This document shows positions 21,685-33,311 of a DNA stretch of 64,000 bases, piece by piece. Under the pieces are notes generated by a model that did no database searches, had not been told where the DNA came from, and saw nothing but the letters and a program-made list of their open reading frames with translations. The translations under genes were made by a program, and so were the position numbers. This DNA comes from Cheiracanthium punctorium (lineage: Eukaryota > Arthropoda > Arachnida > Araneae > Cheiracanthiidae). Location of the stretch: positions 202,873 to 266,872 of the forward strand of contig JAWZYV010013014.1 of NCBI GenBank assembly GCA_038373885.1. The letters run 5' to 3'. Every line of letters begins with the position of its first letter. Within the stretch, counting starts at the first letter, position 1.

Positions 21685-22200
21685 GTACGTCTGTTTATTA
21701 TTTCTAAGTTTTTCTTAAAGGTCTGTTTAGTGTAATTATATTTCAAAATTAATTTAGCAAGCAGCATGCATACAGCAGTTAGTATCTTGGGGCACGGAGT
21801 CGAGACTAATCCAGATTAGTACGTCTGTTTATTATTTCTAAGTTTTTCTTAAAGGACAGTTTAGTGTAATTATATTTCAAAATTTATTTAGCAAACAGCA
21901 TGCATACAGCAGTTCGTATCATGGGCTCGGAGTCGAAACTAATCCAGACTAGTACGTCTGTTTATTATTTCTAAGTTTTTCTTAAAGGTCTGTTTTGTGT
22001 AATTATATTTCAAAACTAATTTAGCTAGCAGCATGCACACAGCAGTTCGTATCTTGGACAAGGAGTCGAGACTAATCCAGACTAGTACGTCTGCTTATTA
22101 TTTCTAAGTTTTCCTTAAAGGACGGTTTAGTGTAATAATATTTCAAAATTTATTTAGCAAACAGCAGTTCGTATCTTGGGCATAGAGTCGAAACTAACCC
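21685..22200 (+). repeat. Tandem repeat of ~133 bp, nearly four copies
   Basis: Units starting GTACGTCTGTTTATTATTTC begin at 21685, 21819, 21952 and 22085. The last is shortened internally. No coding frame runs through the units. Confidence 0.88.
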
Positions 22201-22202
22201 CA

Positions 22203-23880
22203 TGTTGCGACTGGTGTGAGTTCAACTATTTTGCGACCACAAAGAAAACTATTTGAAAAAAAACATTCTATTTAAAATTTTTAAGAATGTTAAATTTCAA
22301 TTTCTCGTCCTTACTTAATTAAAATTTGAATATACCGGGTGCAGAGGAAAGCCCTTTTTACCTGAAAAGTCTTGTGAACGGGCAGAGCTACAGCTATTCA
22401 AGCGAAGTAACGGCTAGTACGTCTCGGGCATAGTAAAGCGATTACGCCCGCCCTAATGCAAAGGACAACAACGCCCTCTAGTGGCGAAATTTGGAAGATA
22501 GGCATTGTAAATCAAAAAAGAAAAAACGACATTTGATTCACACGGATAAGAAAGGATGGGAGACAGCTGTATGTTATCAATTAAAATTTTCAAAAGTTTA
22601 GCGGCAAAAGAAAACTCCAATTGCAATTTATTAAAGACCTTGAGATGAGCAATTTTTGTTAGTAGCCAGTTTCAAAATCTGATTTCGAGGCCTTGTACCT
22701 AGATCTAGCCACTGAAAGGGTGTCTTGAAAATCTGACTGAGGTCCCCCATGTTTAGTTCCCAATTAAGGTTAGTCCTCATCTTATTGACCTACTCAAGAT
22801 ATATGAAAGACTGAGGACGAGTCGACGTTACCTCGCCAAAGAACTGAACTCTGGATCTGTGGCACGACAGCATAATGCGCTAACCATTACACCATTGGGC
22901 TTCAGTTTAATTTAATTGGAAAACATTGTCATTTATTTCAAAGGTACAAATGTTTTTATTTTGATATAAAGTACAGACACAGAGATTATACGTGGAAGAT
23001 ACTGTCTGATCCATCGTCAAAAGTGTAAAGTTCCAGAGTTCTGGCCTATCTTAGTGGCTGTTGATCTAACTATATGGAATTTTGGGCAGTTTTCTCAAGA
23101 TGTAACGCGAATGCGCTTTAGGATCCTTTAATATAAGCCCTTTGATCAAGGCATCTCCCATAGGCAAGTCGTGTAGGTTTGCTCTAATACAATACTCACC
23201 GATCCATGGTCACCTCGATTCTGCTTTCGAACCACGAACTTGGATTTGATACAGGACGATCATCGACTTGTCCTAAAAGAGCTATACGAAATTTACGTGT
23301 AAGAGGAAGCTGTAGCTGGTAATCATTAAGTTTATGTTGTGCGATTGCGTTCGATAGAAATAGATTGCATCATGATTCGTCGCTGTGGGTCGCTAGAGGG
23401 CATTTATGTATCGTGTTATTAAAAGGGGATAGAGTCCAGTTAAACTCGCCTATAACCAGTGCGTAGGGACCGTGATCTTTGTTCGTTATAACCGAATGCT
23501 CGTAAATAACAGGTTCCTGAAAAAATCTTGAAAATTCACGTATTCTTACTCTGAAACTTACTTTATAATTTTTTTTGTTTAAATTTCTGTACAGTACAAA
23601 AGATCGTTGGTTAATTTGCTTTGTCTTTTTCTTGTGTATTGTTTGGAGAAGAATCATGTCCGTAAACCATCGTCATTAACAGCCTTGGCTCCTAAAAAAG
23701 GGTAAAAGTTTTTTTGTACACTCGAAACCTAAGAGGCTTAAATTCTTCATATTCGTCGCTTTCATTGACTTCGGAACGTTACAGGAATTTTTTAAAGGAA
23801 CGATTATTTGAGCTGGAGGTCAGTGGAAGTATTATGAAGAGAGCAAAATATTGCTCGCTATGAACGGGGTTTAATCGTTA
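22203..23880. other. Intronic stretch without recognised gene
   Basis: Apart from the tRNA-like piece at 22838-22902 I recognise only a decayed pogo-like phrase near 23450-23510 (CTATAACCAGTGCG..CGTTATAACCG). No gene supported. Confidence 0.4.
22838..22902 (-). repeat. tRNA-derived sequence (decayed SINE head or tRNA pseudogene)
   Basis: On the - strand AATGGTGTAATGGTTAGCGC is a good pol III A box and D-arm, as in tRNA-Glu/Asp-like genes. The expected B box (GGTTC.A.TCC) is degraded to GAGTTCAGTTC and the anticodon stem does not pair well. Not a functional tRNA. Confidence 0.55.
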
Positions 23881-23883
23881 AAA

Positions 23884-24301
23884 GCGAGTTTTGCCAACGC
23901 CTCCTAGATATAGAAAGACTTACAACTTCTACGTCACCAAGCTTTGACGTCATTACAGTTTTAATTTCACAAAGTAAAACTATTTAAATTTTCTGGTGAA
24001 TGCTACAAATATTAGAAAATATCTTGAAATTCAACGTTAAAATTAAAATACCTTTCTCATACAAAATTATTCATTGGGATCGATTTCCTTATCATATTTC
24101 CTAGTTTAGTCACGATTGAAAACTGCCATTTGTCGTAAAATTATATTTTTTATCTCAAATTATTAGAAAATTGCTATTCATGGGTAAATTCACTAGAAAA
24201 GTTTAATAGTTTTATTTTGTGAAAATAAAAATTTTAAATGTAGGCATAATGATGACGTCAGAGCTTGGGTGACGTAGTAGTTGGGCGTTGGTTTTGCTCG
24301 C
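23884..24301. repeat. Foldback (long inverted repeat) element
   Basis: The left arm from GCGAGTTTTGCCAACGCC and the right arm ending GGCGTTGGTTTTGCTCGC pair over roughly 130-150 bp around an AT-rich centre. Each arm contains TGACGTCA (23945-23952, 24253-24260) and a CTACGTCACC motif. The boundaries of any transposon are unclear. Confidence 0.7.
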
Positions 24302-25065
24302 ATAGACTTAACATTGTACCAACCAAGTATTCCCCATCTCCTCGTTAAATCTGGGCTCGTTGTAAACGAGTTTTCTTTTCTTTTTTTGAGAGGCTGACGC
24401 TATTTCACCACTAGCCGACGATCGTCCTCTGTCCAAATCTGTGTTGTGAACGTTAACGCTCTGTATGACATTTTCGAAAACATTTCCGCATCATTATGAA
24501 CTCGCTTTTTTCCTTGTGCTCCGGAAGTGTTTTGGGGATCTTTGGCATGTGCTTTCCTTTTTTTCACAAAATCCACTTAAGAATGAAATGCCATGTATGT
24601 AATAGCGTGCAATCGCACGATCTTAATGGTCCCATTCACATCGCCACAGATTACGCGAACAATCACGGGACAATAAACATCGTGCATATTAAATATTTGT
24701 TTGCTCTATTGTGTCATTCAGATTGGCTGGAGGCTGGTTTCATGTGGCTATTCGGCGCAGGCGGATACGTAATATTTTATTGCGGGGGGGAGGTGCTAAT
24801 CTCACGGCCATGGGTAAATCGGGAGTTTGCCCAGGGCTCTGGTATCAAAAGGGCCCCAATTTTCAAATGTTGTGCTGAAATATTCTTTTTTATGTCAAAA
24901 TTTTATGAAAAATAAAACAAATTTTACAGATTGGGGCCCCCTAAATGCATCAATGCCCGGGGCCCCTGTTGTTCATAACGGGGCCCTGCTAATCTTTTAA
25001 ACTACTTCATGCTCTGTAGTACAAGTCCAGAAATTGACGGGTGACCATTATTCAGAAGTTTCACT
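24302..25065. other. Intronic stretch, hAT-like fragments, no gene
   Basis: An open frame of 139 codons at 24496-24915 is not convincing: it runs into GGGCCCC-rich repeat DNA of the kind seen in small hAT elements and resembles no protein I know. Confidence 0.4.
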
Positions 25066-25248
25066 CAGTGGCGTAGTCACATGGGGGGGAGTTAGAAGGG
25101 TTAGACCCCCCCCATGAGGATTTTTTTTTGTCGTACAAAATGTATTTTCCTCTCTCTCTAATAACACATACGTATAGACATATATATTTATGAGTTGCGG
25201 TAGTCGTAACCCCCCCTTCCCCATGAGAAATTTCTCGCTACGCCACTG
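25066..25248 (+). mobile_element. Small hAT-type MITE (CAGTGGCGTAG family)
   Basis: Ends CAGTGGCGTAGTCACATGGG / CTCGCTACGCCACTG with a 7-of-8 target duplication (GTTTCACT, ATTTCACT). The family member at 36908-37080 is in the opposite orientation. Confidence 0.82.
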
Positions 25249-25837
25249 ATTTCACTATATTATGTATGCATGGCGATCAGCTTTTACCAGCTGCACCGAT
25301 TTCCAAAATTCTTTTTTTTTATTGAAAAGGGGCTAACTCAAGAGTATTCCCATATTAATTTGATCGCCTTTCGACGAAATTATTATTCCAAAAATCGGGA
25401 AAGAAAACGTGTTTCTCAATTTTGATTACTGCTTAAAGAGTTGGCAGTACGGCAACGTCGTAATATGTCTCCAAGGGTGTCCACTTTTGGTGATTTATCG
25501 ACAACTTCGGCATCAAATAAATTCCCGAAACTTCATTCAGTTTGGCGATGTCTTCCGTATGTTTCGAGAAATCCCCGAACCCCATTTTACAGTGCCAATA
25601 ACAGTAAAAACTTGGATATTTGCCACATTGGTTATATGAAATATTTCTTGGTGTTAAAATATGCCAATCTGCCAAGGATTACGCATAAGAATGTATGGAG
25701 AACTGGTTTAATGGCAGACTTTATGAGAAATGATAATCTATTATAGGCAATGTTCAAATCGCCAAAGAATTAAAAGCCGCCGTTGTTGGCAAATATCGAG
25801 ACTGCTCCGGAATAATTTTTCGTTACGGTGAGTTAAC

Positions 25838-26392
25838 TTAACCCTTTGAGGCGCAACCCTTTCCCAATGCTGGAAAAAGGCCAGCCGTTGCCATCGCCCG
25901 ACTTAACTACGAGCAAGATGGCGGACGATCGAAACGTTCATCGCGTGCCACAGATCTAGAGACCCTTTTTTGACGACAGCTGGCTGTGCTGCACAGCCAG
26001 CTGTCGTCAAAAAAGGGTCTCTAGATCAGCACAGCCAGCTGTCGTCAAAAAAGGGTCTCTAGATCTGTGGCACGCGATGAACGTTTCGATCGTCCGCCAT
26101 CTTGCTGGTAGTTAAGTCGAGCGATGGCAACGGCTGACCTTTTTCCAGCATTGGGCAATCTATCCAGCTGTTCTCGCGTTATTCCATTTTTCAGCAGATG
26201 TCAGTGCTGTTAAAAAGAATCGTGACCATTCTTTTACGGGAAATGACGTGCTAAAAAGTAAAGAATTCTCGTGGAGCTACGTCACCCGCAACTATTTTTA
26301 TAGAAATCCAGTCTATTCTTCGTGACTGGCAACAGTCAAAACGTTAGAGTTGGGTGTTCCCAGAGCGGGATCACTGCGCCTTAAAGGGTTAA
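25838..26392 (+). mobile_element. Foldback TTAA MITE, family B
   Basis: TTAA-CCCTTTGAGGCGCAACCC at the left and CACTGCGCCTTAAAGGG-TTAA at the right. It has a long internal palindrome (arms around 25870-25980 and 26045-26150) with the centre partly duplicated, and the terminal hairpin near 26356-26376. Confidence 0.88.
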
Positions 26393-26912
26393 AGCCGGCT
26401 TTCTTAAAAATACAGTCAACTCCAGTTATAGTGAACCTCTGGGGGCCGGCAAATTTCGTTCAGTAAAACCGATGTTTCCCCATTTGAACAATAAATACAA
26501 AATTATAAAATAGTATTTTATACAAATACAGACTGTTTATTAAATAAATCCAACATAATCGATCGCATTTATGGTTCTAGAACTAGTTGTTAAGTAAAAT
26601 GAAACGCAAGTAATCCCGTTTATGGAAATAATGTACATTCCATTCAATTGGCAAAAGGTGCTGTCGCTTTCAACCTGTGACGTTGTACTGGAAATGGAAA
26701 ATGAAATCCTACAAGGTCAAGAGTGAAAATTCTGGTTTTAGTTCACTTTCAAAAGTACCCTGCTTGTATTAGTGAATGCTTTTAAAAATTAGAATGTATT
26801 CCAACAATGAAAGAAATTATGAACCCCTCCTGCCCCTTCCAACTTGTTTAGTATAATTATGTTAGCCTAGTCACTGGCAATTCACCTGCATTTCGAAACA
26901 GTTGCCTGATAA

Positions 26913-28396
26913 CACCGGTCAACACAATTTTTGGGTCTTGCTTCTACATGTTAAATTTTAGTTTCTCCTACGCCAAAACTAAGGAAATTATTTTTTTTTT
27001 AAATAAAAGTTTGCTTTTGTAGAAATTAAAGCAATTTTTCAATATTTTTGCCAAAAATCACTAATTTATGTATACACAGTGGCGGCTTGTGACCCGTTTC
27101 AGTGGTGGGGCCCGAAAGAAAAATAGTGCCAATTAAAATCGCGAATATATATATACATATAGAACAACCTATCCCCACGTGCACACAGCGTAAGTATTTA
27201 AAATTTCTCAAATGACAAATAATTATCGAATTTACTATACAACTTTTGCTATTTTTTACCTAGTTATGTTAAATTGAAAAGTTTAGTTTATTACTAAACA
27301 AAAAGCCACATTTAAATATTTAATATTTATGTTCTTTATAGTTGCCTGTTCATAATTTTTTAGATGATTTATTTATTTTAAAATAAATATCAACATATAT
27401 AAAAAATAACATTTATACATCCCTTTTCGTAAATCAAGAAAACAAAACAGAAAAATATCTGACTGCACTGCAAAAATACGATCATGCAAATAAACTATGA
27501 TTTCCTCCTAAGCGGAAAATTTCGCCAATAGCTACCAATTGCCGAAATTTTCCCGTACGGTCGTGTAGATCACCGTGAGAGGGCCCGCAGATCTTGGCCC
27601 AGAACAGCGCCAAATAAGCCGTTTGGATGCCAAGTTAATTCCGCGTCAGTATGGCTTTTATGCTCAATGCCAAATATGTCAACTCGGTGAACGGAGAAGA
27701 GACTCCCATTTCAGGGCAAGCCAGCCCTTGGCCCATGCGTGGTTTAGATAGGGGAAAATCGTATAACTATCACTTTTTTAAGCGCATTTTTTAATGGATA
27801 GTATTAAAATAGAGTAAAACTCGTGTATTTTTTTAATGAAAGTAAATTATTGAAAGAACTGCCTTACATAATAGGAAGATACTTTGATTTAGACAGTGCT
27901 TTCGGTGGGGCCAGGCCCCTCTGGCCCTTAATGACGAGCCGCCACTGTATATACATTTTATAATTCCACTCTAAATTATGATCAGAAAAGTTTTTGCTGG
28001 ATATAAAAGTCTTTTTCATTCAAGATTTGTGATAAAAAATAACATATAAATGTAAAATAATAAGAAATTAATGTCTAAAGGTGAATGTTTTTCGTATTTC
28101 TTTTATGTTCGTATGAGCAAATAATAATACAAACAAATAATAATATTACAAATAATACTACAACCAATACTACAGAGTTACAAATAATAATACAGTTTAC
28201 TTTCGGGTTAATCAAAGTGCTGCCATCTTTCGTTTATGAAATAAATTAAAGTATACTTATCGACGTAAATCAGACAAAAGCAAACTTTAAGAACTAAAAA
28301 TGAAGATTTAAGTGTATTTTTTTAATGTCTAGAATCGGAATTAAACATGAGAACAGAAACCCCCCCCCCCTTAAAAAAAAAAATTGTTGACCGGTG
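26913..28396. mobile_element. Harbinger-like inverted-repeat element with hAT insert
   Basis: Ends CACCGGTCAACACAATTTTT / AAAAAATTGTTGACCGGTG flanked by TAA on both sides, which fits the 3-bp TWA target of PIF/Harbinger elements. About 610 bp of AT-rich non-coding DNA remain after removing the hAT insert at 27077-27947. A short T/A-rich direct flank makes the family assignment tentative. Confidence 0.55.
27077..27947. mobile_element. hAT-type element nested in 26913-28396
   Basis: Ends CAGTGGCGGCTTGTGACC / TGACGAGCCGCCACTG with a 7-of-8 target duplication (TGTATACA, TATATACA). GGTGGGGCC motifs lie just inside both ends. No transposase frame in the 871 bp. Confidence 0.78.
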
Positions 28397-28521
28397 TAAT
28401 CTTTCTCTCTACTCGAACACAAAAGAGACGTCCTTCGTAGGAATCGAACAACATCACCTCTGCCGTCCAGAAATTTTTAAGTTCACTATAGCCGTAGTCA
28501 TGGTTTACTAAAACCAAAAAA

Positions 28522-28996
28522 TCTGGAGTGACTCCACTCGACTTTCCAAACACTTACGATTAAGATCATTACCAACCATTTAAATAAATTTTAATCGATG
28601 AATCATTCAAACATGTATACCCAATTTGAGCTCCATCGAATGTACCGTTTAAACGCTAGCGCACTTTCAAGAATTTCCCTCCCATAGGCCATAATGTAAA
28701 AGAAATCTTTGTCGTAACCCTGTAGAAAAACTATAAGTCCTATACACATCCAAATCAATACCGGTCTTGCGACGGTGGTTTATAGCATATATACCCAATT
28801 TGAGCTCAATCGAATGCCCCGTTTAGGAGCTATCGTGTTTACTCACATACACCCACACACACATACATACATCTCGTAAAAATAGCATAAATGAATTCAG
28901 AAGACCTCAAAACGTGTCAATACACCAAAATCTCGAAGTCGAATTTTTTCATGATGACAATACTTTCCTTACATGGTACGTGTTCGGAAAGTAAAA
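28522..28996 (+). mobile_element. Helitron-like non-autonomous element, family 2, second copy
   Basis: Same start (TCTGGAGTGACTCC, then ACTTTCCAAACACTTACG) and same end (ACTTTCC..TTCGGAAAGTAAAA) as 15200-15866, with one instead of two internal ~190-bp units. It follows an A-run, as the other copy does. Confidence 0.62.
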
Positions 28997-29366
28997 ATGC
29001 TATGGACGTTTCTAATGTATGTGAATTGGCCCTCATGGAATGCGTTCGCTACAGCCGAAAATTCAGTATATCCGGAGTTTACTGTAAGGTAACCTTTGAA
29101 AAGTTGCGGGCCAAAATTCAAGATGCTAGCGAAGTCGCGGGCCGTATAATTGGTATTTAATGGGATTTTGAATGGTTTGTATGGGTTTAGATATCTTCCG
29201 CGGGCCGGATCCAAATCCGTGGCGGGCCACATGCGGCCCGCAACGGATTTTGTGGGGCACCGGCGGTTCCCCATGTGTGCTGTAAATCACGCTTGTCTGA
29301 AATTTTGATTCTGTATCTCTTCAAAGATGATTTCCATATATTACTGACTGCACGCTCCTGTTTCAG

Positions 29367-29513
29367 TGCGCCCGAAGGCTGAGCCTGGACTGGGAGAAAA
29401 TTGACAAGTGCGCCCAGGGTCCCGAGGGCAAGAGGCTACTGCACAAAATGGCCGAACAGACCAACAGCCTCAATCCCCGGCTCTACTTCGTACCGTGGAT
29501 AGTGGTCGACAAG
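29367..29513 (+). CDS. GILT exon, C-terminal half of the domain
   Basis: 49 codons between CTCCTGTTTCAG and GTGAGT. The translation carries the family features C-A..LSLDWEKIDKCAQGPEG, with two cysteines expected to pair, and the strongly conserved end LNPRLYFVPWIVVDK (family pattern L.P...fVPw). The intron before it is about 16.4 kb, the longest in the gene, and contains at least a dozen transposons, several nested inside each other. Confidence 0.94.
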
Positions 29514-29654
29514 GTGAGTTCCGTATTTCTTTGTCTTAACAGTTTGAAGCAGACGAACGGCTGAAAATAGATGTTGATAATGAATGTCTGTTCGAAATTC
29601 TACATGATGCAAAACTTCACGTTTTCGCAGATTGGTTTATGAATATCTTTACTG

Positions 29655-31465
29655 CTGAGTTTCCCAACCGGTGAAGGGAGCCGCCCTTGCGGGGCGCAGA
29701 GCGTTTGCATGGGGTGGCGGGGTGTGTGAGAAAAACAGCCAGAGAGCAAGTGGGAATGCATGTTTAAAAAAACTCGGCTGTTCGAGCCTCGTCAGGGGAA
29801 GACCCCCTGAACCCCCTAATTTTTTTAGTTTCATTATTGCCATATTAAAATGATATTCATTGACTATGTCATTTTATCTCGCATCTTTCGTGTATTTCGC
29901 CTGGTAACCCTATGTTGAAATTTTCATGAGTGTAATCTATTTATAGAAAAATACATGGGATGCCTATTCTACAGCTTACGAAATAGTGTAACAATAGATT
30001 AAAGCTGTTGCTAACTAATAGTATTTAAATATATGTAAAAGAATCATGTGATACATATTCTACAGCTTACGAAATATTGTAACAATTGATTAAAGCTGTT
30101 GTGAACTAATAGTATTTAAATATATGTAAAATTATATCGCATTTTTATGTCGCTTTTCTGGAACACATTTTTAGGACAATTTTCAATAAAGGGGGTGAGA
30201 GATAAAATGGCATAGTCATTAAAAATCATCTTATTTTTACTCCAAAACATACTAATTTTCGTTTCAAATGCAGTGTGTCCACCGCCGACTAAAAAGGCGA
30301 CTTTTGCTACTGATTTAAAGATAAGGCGACTGGGCCAACTTTTTTGAATAAAAAACGTCATTTGCACACTACATTTTCAAGTGTTTGGCTACTTGTACCT
30401 TACTCCTGGCAACTAATTTGAAAAACGATATTTTCAGTTTTTCTCTACTCCCATTTTTTTTTAAAGTATCGACTGGTCGTTCATCAAACTTTCTCTAATC
30501 CGTTTTTTTACTTGTATGATTAAAAAAAAGTTACTGTGCGCTCTGTTATATAGCTCTATGCTTTTTAATTTGTCATTTTATTCATTCTTTCTTAACCCTT
30601 TGAGGCGCAACCCTTTCCCAATGCTGAAAAAAGGGCAGCTGTTGCCATCGCTCGACTTAACTACCAGCAAGATGGCGGACGATCGCAGCGTTCATCGCGT
30701 GCCACAGATCTACAGACCCTCTTCCCTCTTTCGCTGTGCGGCACAGCTGGCTGTGCCGCACAGCCAGCTGTCGTCAAAAAAGGGTCTCTAGATCTGTGGC
30801 CCGCGATGAACGTTTCGATCGTTCGCCATCTTGCTGGTAGTTAAGTCGAGCGATGGCAACAGCTGCCCTTTTTTTCAGCATTGGGCAATCTATACAGCTG
30901 TACTCGCATTCTTCCATTTTTCAGCAGATGTCAGTGCTGTTAAAAATAATCGTGACCATTTTTTGACGGGAAATGACGTGCTAAAAAATAAAGGATTCTC
31001 GTGGAGCTATGTCACCCGCAACTATTTTTTATAGAAATGAAATCTATTCTTCGTAACTGGCAACAGTCAAAACGTCAGAGTTTGGTGTTCCCAGAGCGTG
31101 AACACTGCTCCTCAAAGTGTTAAATGAAGCTAAATGACGGATGTTTATTTCGTAACTACAAAATCATGCAAAAATGCTACTATTTTAGCAACTAAAATGA
31201 AGAAAATGGCTACTAAACTGGCGACTTTTTTATGTCAGCGAGGCTATTAATGATACTATTTTTGCCTCCTGACACTGGTCGACACTCTGTAAATGTTTAT
31301 TTAAACTTTGTGGGAAACATTATTTTGTAGAAAATGTGACTAAATGCTCATTGTTGAAGGATAAAAAAACTGTATTTATGATTAGGAATGTGAAGGGGCG
31401 CTTCATCCCAAATTATCCTTTGTTGGGGTTGGGGGCGCAGTGATAAAAGATTGGGAACCGCGCTG
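29655..31465. mobile_element. hAT-type relic, expanded by insertions
   Basis: Ends CTGAGTTTCCCAACCGG / GATTGGGAACCGCGCTG, subterminal GGGGCGCAGAGCGTTTGCA and GTGACTAAATGCTCATTGTT all match the element at 5847-7586. Flanking octamers agree at 6 of 8 positions. The interior holds the MITE at 30592-31123, a short 90-bp duplication near 29966-30120 and unassigned DNA. It preserves the site at which the other copy was hit by the Tc1 element. Confidence 0.65.
30592..31123 (+). mobile_element. Foldback TTAA MITE, family B
   Basis: TTAA-CCCTTTGAGGCGCAACCC at the left and CTGCTCCTCAAAGTG-TTAA at the right (right end degraded). Palindrome arms lie at about 30620-30740 and 30765-30885. Confidence 0.85.
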
Positions 31466-32144
31466 TTCTACTGTATATAGAGAGTACCCATAAAGGTAGT
31501 AAGAAGCTTTAATCTATTAGAGATTATTTAGTAAATAGAGATTACTTAATAATTATTCTTTAATAACTTTATATTTATAAAATGGCTCGTATTCTGAATT
31601 CCGAATCGTATATCCATTCAAAAAATTCACTTTATGATGGTTCGAATCTAGAAAAAAAAAAAAAAAAAAAAAAAGTCTTATGCTAGTACAGTTGTATCGC
31701 GCGTTACCACTGTAAAGAACTTCGCGGTTGCACATAAAATATGTCTATGAGCAACTGTAAAAATAAGATAGATGTACCAATCGATTATCAAGCATTTTCA
31801 AACACAAGCCTTTTTTGCTCCAAATTTGGCGATTCATTGTCGTTCAGCTTGGCGAGATTTCGTGGATCACTTTTAAGGAAGGTTTATGTTACTGTTCATG
31901 TAATTTGGAAAGACTAAATCACAGGATGAGCAACGAGAGAACTAACTAAAACGGCCAGTGTTTAAATAAATAAATAAATAAATAATCAAGTTCTTCGTTT
32001 AACAAAATATTTTCGTCGTTAAATAGAACAGACACAGCTTAGTTGCATTTATTAAATTCTTTATGAGTATAATTTATTTTTCTTTTAGCATTAGTGTTCA
32101 ACTTGTTAAACAACACGTGCAACTAATGTTTTCTCCTATTGCAG
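31466..32144. other. Intronic stretch without recognised feature
   Basis: AT-rich, with a long A run at about 31651-31674 and a TAAA microsatellite at 31965-31984. No gene or complete element. Confidence 0.45.
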
Positions 32145-32213
32145 GTTTTCAGTGATTCTACTCAGAGGTACGCTTTGAGGAATTTGAAGACTGTGGTTTG
32201 TGAAACCTACAAG
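32145..32213 (+). CDS. GILT exon, penultimate
   Basis: 23 codons between CTCCTATTGCAG and GTAAAA. The translation VFSDSTQRYALRNLKTVVCE plus TYK fits the GILT C-terminus, where a ..A..NL...VC..Y pattern supplies the last conserved cysteine. Phase 0 on both sides. Confidence 0.9.
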
Positions 32214-32752
32214 GTAAAAAGGATATTGATCAAAATCTGTTTTCTAGTGGTTAAAATTATGTAATAACTTTAAATGTGATGTTTAAGTTTACATAGTTAA
32301 AATTATGTAATAACTTTATATGTGTTATTTAAAGCAAATAACGCATATAAAGTATAGTTTAGTTGGAACATTTCGGGGCAGCGGCGTATCTAGGGCACTT
32401 ACCACGGGCGACAGTTGAGAGGGGGATTAGATTTGCATTGAGATATTGGCGCAATGAAAAATATGTCTAACCCTTGCGTCAATGACCAAACACACCCCGT
32501 GTTTTTAAAATAGCTGGTACCACGGTACCCACATCGAATATCTACGCTCCCCGTTTGTTACCTTACCTGCTACCTATTTCATAATCAAGTAATAACTTAC
32601 TGCTCCACTCGAATAATAAATGATAATAATAATAAATAATTCTACCACATTTGGCAAAATTAGGAACCTATTTGACAAAATTGGTTAGAAATTTTTTAAC
32701 AAAACTATAATTACCTTTTTATTTCTAGAGTTCGCAAAATCCTAATTTATTT

Positions 32753-32952
32753 GTTTGTTTGTTTGTGTTGTGCCAAGCCTACACGAGAGGCATCTGCTTA
32801 GGGGTCGGCCGCGGGCGGCGTACTTTTAAAGGGGCTCTACTGTATCATCTGGAGAAAAGCGCCCGAAACGTCAGATTGTTAGATCGACGGCTCTGAACCT
32901 GGGACCTTCACACTTCGGCCATCTATCATGTCCAGTGTCTTATCCACTCGGC
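32753..32952 (-). mobile_element. tRNA-derived SINE
   Basis: On the - strand it opens with GGCCGAGTGGATAAGACACT, a near-perfect pol III A box of tRNA-Leu/Ser type. A degraded B box (GGTTCAGAGCC) follows about 50 bases later, then a ~100-bp unrelated body and an (ACAA)n tail. An 18-bp target duplication starting CAAAATCCTA (32735-32752, 32953-32970) matches at 16 of 18 positions, showing insertion by target-primed reverse transcription. Confidence 0.8.
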
Positions 32953-33285
32953 CAAAATCCTAGCTTATTTGGGAATATGATTGAGCATGTTTTTTTTATC
33001 CAACGAAAGCAATATTACATTTTCTAATTGTTGTAGACTAGAAAGATTTTATTTGAAACTGGCACGAAAACTAGTAAATCTTTCTTTTCCTTTCATCAAC
33101 TTGTAGGCTCGGCAGAATTGCGAATTTAGTTGAGAGATGTTAAAATAAAAACCATTTTATCATTTCTATTTTTTTGGGAGACCTGGTAAAATTACACAAA
33201 CCCAGTTGACAAAATTTTTAAATAAGTTGGCGAAAACCGACATTTAACTTTTCTATTTAAGGACCTCCTCCCCTACCCCCCCCCC

Positions 33286-33311
33286 CCACACACACACACA
33301 CACACACACAA
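33286..33311. repeat. CA microsatellite after a C run
   Basis: Run of C followed by about a dozen CA repeats. Confidence 0.9.

Larger units (their letters stand above)
26413..29084. mobile_element. Possible pogo/Tigger-like element holding two nested insertions
   Basis: The left end CAGTCAACTCCAGTTATAGT after TA is identical to one end of the MITE at 13321. A matching but diverged inverted end (complement of CAGTAAACTCCGGATATACT) before TA closes at 29084. Between them lie a Harbinger-like element (26913-28396) and a Helitron-like element (28522-28996). The pairing of the two ends is an inference; they could belong to two separate decayed copies. Confidence 0.4.

Noticed and set aside
22838..22902. 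Functional tRNA gene
   Set aside because: The A box is good but the B box and anticodon stem are degraded, so it is called tRNA-derived repeat only.
24496..24915. 139-codon + strand frame
   Set aside because: It runs into GGGCCCC-rich repeat DNA, has no recognisable domain and no splice or promoter context.
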